A DNA stretch of 32,780 nucleotides from assembly GCA_025928655.1 (NCBI GenBank), contig JAICJC010000031.1:1-32780 (forward strand), given 5' to 3'. The stretch comes from Thermoleophilia bacterium. GTDB taxonomy: Bacteria; Actinomycetota; Thermoleophilia; Gaiellales; JAICJC01. The notes under the pieces are model-generated. The model had not been told where the DNA came from. It saw nothing but the letters and a program-made list of their open reading frames with translations, and did no database searches. Numbering within the stretch: position 1 is the first letter of the stretch; each line of letters begins with the position of its first letter. Shown one piece after another: positions 30,077-32,780 of this stretch. Position numbers and translations under genes: made by a program.

Positions 30077-32575
30077 ATGAAGGCGGTCGTGATGGCGGGC
30101 GGCGAGGGCACCCGCCTGCGCCCGCTGACGTCGAACCAGCCCAAGCCGATGGTGCCCGTGGCCGGGAAGCCCTGCATGCAGCACATCATCGAGCTCCTGC
30201 GCCGGCACGGGATGACGGACATCGTCGTCACCGTTGCGTACCTGCCGCAGGTGATCCGCGGGTACTTCGACGACGGCGAGGCGCTCGGCGTCGAGCTGCA
30301 CTATTCGGTCGAGGAGCGGCCGCTGGGCACCGCGGGCAGCGTCAAGAACGCGGAGGAGCTGCTCGACGAGACGTTCCTCGTCATCTCCGGCGACGCGCTA
30401 TGCGACTTCGACCTCGACGAGGTGATCGCGGCGCACCGGTCAACCGGCGCCGCCGCCACCCTGGCGCTCAAGGCGGTGGACAACCCGCTCGAGTTCGGCG
30501 TCGTCATCACGGACTCCGACGGGCGGGTGGAGCGGTTCCTGGAGAAGCCGTCCTGGGGCCAGGTGTTCTCGGACACGATCAACACCGGTGTCTACGTGGT
30601 CGAGCCCGAGGTGCTGCGGGCGGTGCCGGCCGGCATGCCCTACGACTTCTCGAAGCAGCTCTTCCCCGACCTGCTGGAGCGGGGCAAGCCGATCTTCGGC
30701 CACGTCGCGACCGGCTACTGGCAGGACATCGGCAACCTCGACCAGTACCGGCAGGCGAACTTCGACGCCCTCGACGGGAGCGTCGAGCTCGAGCTCTCCG
30801 GCATCCGGCTGCGCGACAACGTCCTCCTGGGGGAGGGCGTCCAGCTGCCCGACCTGGAGCAGATCGAGGGGCCCGCCTTCATCGGCAACTTCTGCCAGGT
30901 CGACGCCGGCGCCCGCATCGGCCCGTACACGGTGCTCGGCCCGAACGTCGTGGTCAAGGAGGGCGCGACGGTCGTGCGCAGCATTGTCGACTCGGGCAGC
31001 TACGTCGGCCGCAGCGCCCGGGTCGAGGGCACGCTCCTCGGCAAGGGCGTCGACGTCCGCCCGCATGCCGTGCTGAACGACGGCGTCGCCGTCGGGGACG
31101 AGTGCTCGATCGGAGCGGAGGCGGTGCTCGCGCCGGGCGTCAAGGTGTACCCGTTCAAGACGATCGAGGCCGGCGCGGCCATCAACGCGAACCTGGTGTG
31201 GGAGTCGCGTGGGATCACCACGCTGTTCGGCCGTGACGGCGTCACCGGGCTCGTGAACGTCGACGTCACCTCCGAGGCCGCCTCCCGCCTCGGCGTCGCC
31301 TACGGCACGACGCTGTCGCGCGCCGACACGGTCGTCTGCAGCCGCGACGCCCACGCCTCCTCGCGGATGGTGAAGCGGGCGATCATCGCCGGGCTGGTCT
31401 CGACCGGCGTGAACGTGGCCGACCTGCGGGTGGCGCCGCCGACCGTGAACCGGCACGAGCTGAAGGTGGGGGAGCGGGCCGGCGGCCTGCACGTGCGCGT
31501 CTCCGCGGACGACCCCGACGTCATCCAGGTGAGCTTCTTCGCGCCGCCCGGGATCCTGGTGGCGGGCCCGGCCCTGAAGGCGATCGAGCAGTCGTTCTCG
31601 CGCCAGGAGTTCCGCCGGGTGAGCCCGGCCGAGATCGGCGACATCACCTACCCCGCCCGGGCGACCGAGATGTACGTGCAGGAGCTCCTGACCAAGCTCG
31701 ACCGGGATGCGATCCGGGGGCGCGCGTTCCGCGTCGTCCTGAACTACGGCTACTCGGCGGCGTCGTACGTGCTGCCGACGCTGATCGGCGAGCTCGGCGT
31801 CGAGATGGTCGCGCTGAACGCCTTCGTCGACTCGTCCCGCGTGCCGCGCCCGGTCGACACGGCCGGGGCGCTCGAGCAGACGGCCGGCCTCGTCAAGGCC
31901 GTCGGCGCCGACATGGGCATCCTGATCGACAGCGCGGCCGAGCGGCTGTGGCTGGTCGACGAGCAGAGCCGGCCGATCTCGCCCGAGACGGCGCTGCTCC
32001 TGTTCGTGCGCGAGCTGGCGGCCACGAACGGCGGCGGCCGGGTGCTCGTGCCGATCAACGAGTCGCGCATGGTGGAGCAGATCGCGGACGGCCACAGCCT
32101 GCACGTCGAGCGCACGAAGGCCTCGCTGGGCGACCTGCTGGCGGCGGCGACCGCCGGCGACGTCGTCTTCGCGGGCGCGTCCGGCGGCGGGTACGTGTTC
32201 CCCGAGTTCCTGCCCGCCTACGACGCCGTGATGTCGCTCGGGAAGCTGCTCGAGCTCGTCGCCCACTCGGGCCGGGAGCTCTCCGCCCTGGTCGAGGACC
32301 TGCCCCGCAGCACGCTCGTGCACGTCCGCGAGCCCTGCCCGTGGTCGGCCAAGGGCCTTGCCATGCGCCAGCTGATCGAGGCGGTCAAGGGCATGCAGGT
32401 CGACCACATGGACGGCATCAAGGTGTTCGAGCCGGAGGGCTGGGTGCAGGTGCTGCCCGACCCCGACGAGCCGGTCCTCCACGTCTACGCCGAGGGCGAA
32501 TCGCTGGAGGATTCCCACCGTCTGGAGGAGAAGTACCGGGCGCTGCTCGACGGGTTCGTCTCCGCGACTGCCTGA
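30077..32575 (+). CDS. Sugar-phosphate nucleotidyltransferase fused to degenerate phosphomannomutase
   Basis: This 832-residue cytoplasmic fusion has three parts. An N-terminal nucleotidyltransferase (about 1-235) carries GGEGTRLRPLT and PKPMVPVAGKP at the start, SGDALCDFD for metal binding and FLEKPS. A left-handed beta-helix follows (about 245-365). The phosphomannomutase/phosphoglucomutase part is about 380-832. Such fusions make GDP-mannose or a related sugar nucleotide. In the mutase half the catalytic TASHNP region reads RVSADDP (about 475-481). The Mg loop DGDGDR reads DSAAER (618-623). The sugar-binding loop is AGASGGGYVFPEF. The first domain looks active, while the mutase probably is not. 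The gene directly follows the phosphatidyltransferase. Mannose rather than glucose specificity is from family resemblance. Confidence 0.88.
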   Translation: MKAVVMAGGEGTRLRPLTSNQPKPMVPVAGKPCMQHIIELLRRHGMTDIVVTVAYLPQVIRGYFDDGEALGVELHYSVEERPLGTAGSVKNAEELLDETFLVISGDALCDFDLDEVIAAHRSTGAAATLALKAVDNPLEFGVVITDSDGRVERFLEKPSWGQVFSDTINTGVYVVEPEVLRAVPAGMPYDFSKQLFPDLLERGKPIFGHVATGYWQDIGNLDQYRQANFDALDGSVELELSGIRLRDNVLLGEGVQLPDLEQIEGPAFIGNFCQVDAGARIGPYTVLGPNVVVKEGATVVRSIVDSGSYVGRSARVEGTLLGKGVDVRPHAVLNDGVAVGDECSIGAEAVLAPGVKVYPFKTIEAGAAINANLVWESRGITTLFGRDGVTGLVNVDVTSEAASRLGVAYGTTLSRADTVVCSRDAHASSRMVKRAIIAGLVSTGVNVADLRVAPPTVNRHELKVGERAGGLHVRVSADDPDVIQVSFFAPPGILVAGPALKAIEQSFSRQEFRRVSPAEIGDITYPARATEMYVQELLTKLDRDAIRGRAFRVVLNYGYSAASYVLPTLIGELGVEMVALNAFVDSSRVPRPVDTAGALEQTAGLVKAVGADMGILIDSAAERLWLVDEQSRPISPETALLLFVRELAATNGGGRVLVPINESRMVEQIADGHSLHVERTKASLGDLLAAATAGDVVFAGASGGGYVFPEFLPAYDAVMSLGKLLELVAHSGRELSALVEDLPRSTLVHVREPCPWSAKGLAMRQLIEAVKGMQVDHMDGIKVFEPEGWVQVLPDPDEPVLHVYAEGESLEDSHRLEEKYRALLDGFVSATA

Positions 32576-32603
32576 CCCGGGCGGCCGAACCCTCAACCAG
32601 AGC

Positions 32604-32632
32604 TTGAGGAAATGGGCCGGGCTGGGTAGACT
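32604..32632 (+). promoter_or_regulatory. Promoter of the RsiG-like gene with overlapping inverted repeat
   Basis: -35 TTGAGG (32604-32609), a 17-nt spacer and -10 TAGACT (32627-32632). CCTCAA just upstream is the inverted copy of TTGAGG, seven bases away, so the -35 lies in a small palindrome. Confidence 0.55.
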
Positions 32633-32669
32633 TCCCCCTCGGTCAGAAACGACGGAACGGATGCTGCCA

Positions 32670-32780
32670 ATGGACGTGCTGCCCGACTTCACCACGATCT
32701 CCGACGACGAGCTCAAGGCGCTGATCGAGCGCTACGTGCGCGAGGAGGAGGAGGTGTCGTACCGGCGCCGCCTGCTGCAC
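32670..32780 (+). CDS. RsiG-like anti-sigma factor, 5' part only
   Basis: Thirty-seven codons are visible before the window ends: MDVLPDFTTISDDELKALIE, then a charged helix EEEEVSYRRRLLH. This matches the N-terminus of RsiG-type anti-sigma factors, which bind c-di-GMP through E(X)3S(X)2R(X)3Q(X)3D and hold a WhiG-type flagellar/sporulation sigma factor. Glu, Ser and Arg of the motif are present with the right spacing; the Gln position is His here. An in-frame ATG at 32661 is an alternative start. The gene is probably full length beyond the window. Confidence 0.75.
   Translation, partial: MDVLPDFTTISDDELKALIERYVREEEEVSYRRRLLH

Noticed and set aside
30440-32716. Minus-strand open frame of about 750 codons at the right end
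   Set aside because: It is antisense to the nucleotidyltransferase fusion and has a low-information composition.

Overview
This 32.8 kb window is very GC-rich with strongly GC-biased third codon positions. Its gene content points to a high-GC actinobacterium of the Thermoleophilia type (Solirubrobacterales or Gaiellales relatives): a cupin-TPR protein family, small SOS-type proteins, LLM (F420-type) oxidoreductases, an RsiG-like anti-sigma factor, and many leaderless gene starts. The lineage is inferred from protein resemblance, not from a marker gene. The window is chromosomal and mostly housekeeping, with no phage, plasmid, IS or CRISPR locus.

Left part (1-5.7 kb): a minus-strand run encodes an unknown membrane protein, a large CopC-CopD copper protein with an extra C-terminal secreted domain, a small unknown protein and an LLM-class oxidoreductase. 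An M29 aminopeptidase is transcribed divergently. Middle-left (5.7-13.7 kb): the pyruvate dehydrogenase locus. E1alpha, E1beta, E2 and a CBS-domain protein lie on the minus strand. A free-standing lipoyl domain, a broken cupin-TPR gene, dihydrolipoyl dehydrogenase and prolyl-tRNA synthetase are divergent on the plus strand. Two intergenic spots in this part carry GC-rich 13-nt palindromes that are covarying versions of one consensus.

Middle (13.7-18.4 kb): between proS and a convergent sigma/anti-sigma pair lies a 207-nt element closed by a 23-bp inverted repeat. Every non-Watson-Crick pair I found in its helices is G.U on the plus strand, so I call it a candidate structured RNA; this is the most interesting unexplained object here. 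Then come tRNA-Pro(GGG), an orphan PAS histidine kinase, a secreted beta-propeller and small unknown genes.

Right part (18.5-32.8 kb): secreted proteins (a GH26-like hydrolase, a Tat-type exported protein, and a phosphoesterase broken by a G-run frameshift), a small helical protein with a perfect SOS/LexA box just before its start, two tail-to-tail alpha/beta hydrolases, an MFS exporter, a PilZ protein, a CrcB fluoride channel with its fluoride riboswitch, an FTR1-type iron permease, a CDP-alcohol phosphatidyltransferase, and a nucleotidyltransferase/phosphomannomutase fusion whose mutase half has lost key residues. The window ends in the first 37 codons of an RsiG-like c-di-GMP-responsive anti-sigma factor.

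At least eight genes start 6-9 nt after a TANNNT hexamer with no Shine-Dalgarno, which suggests widespread leaderless transcription.
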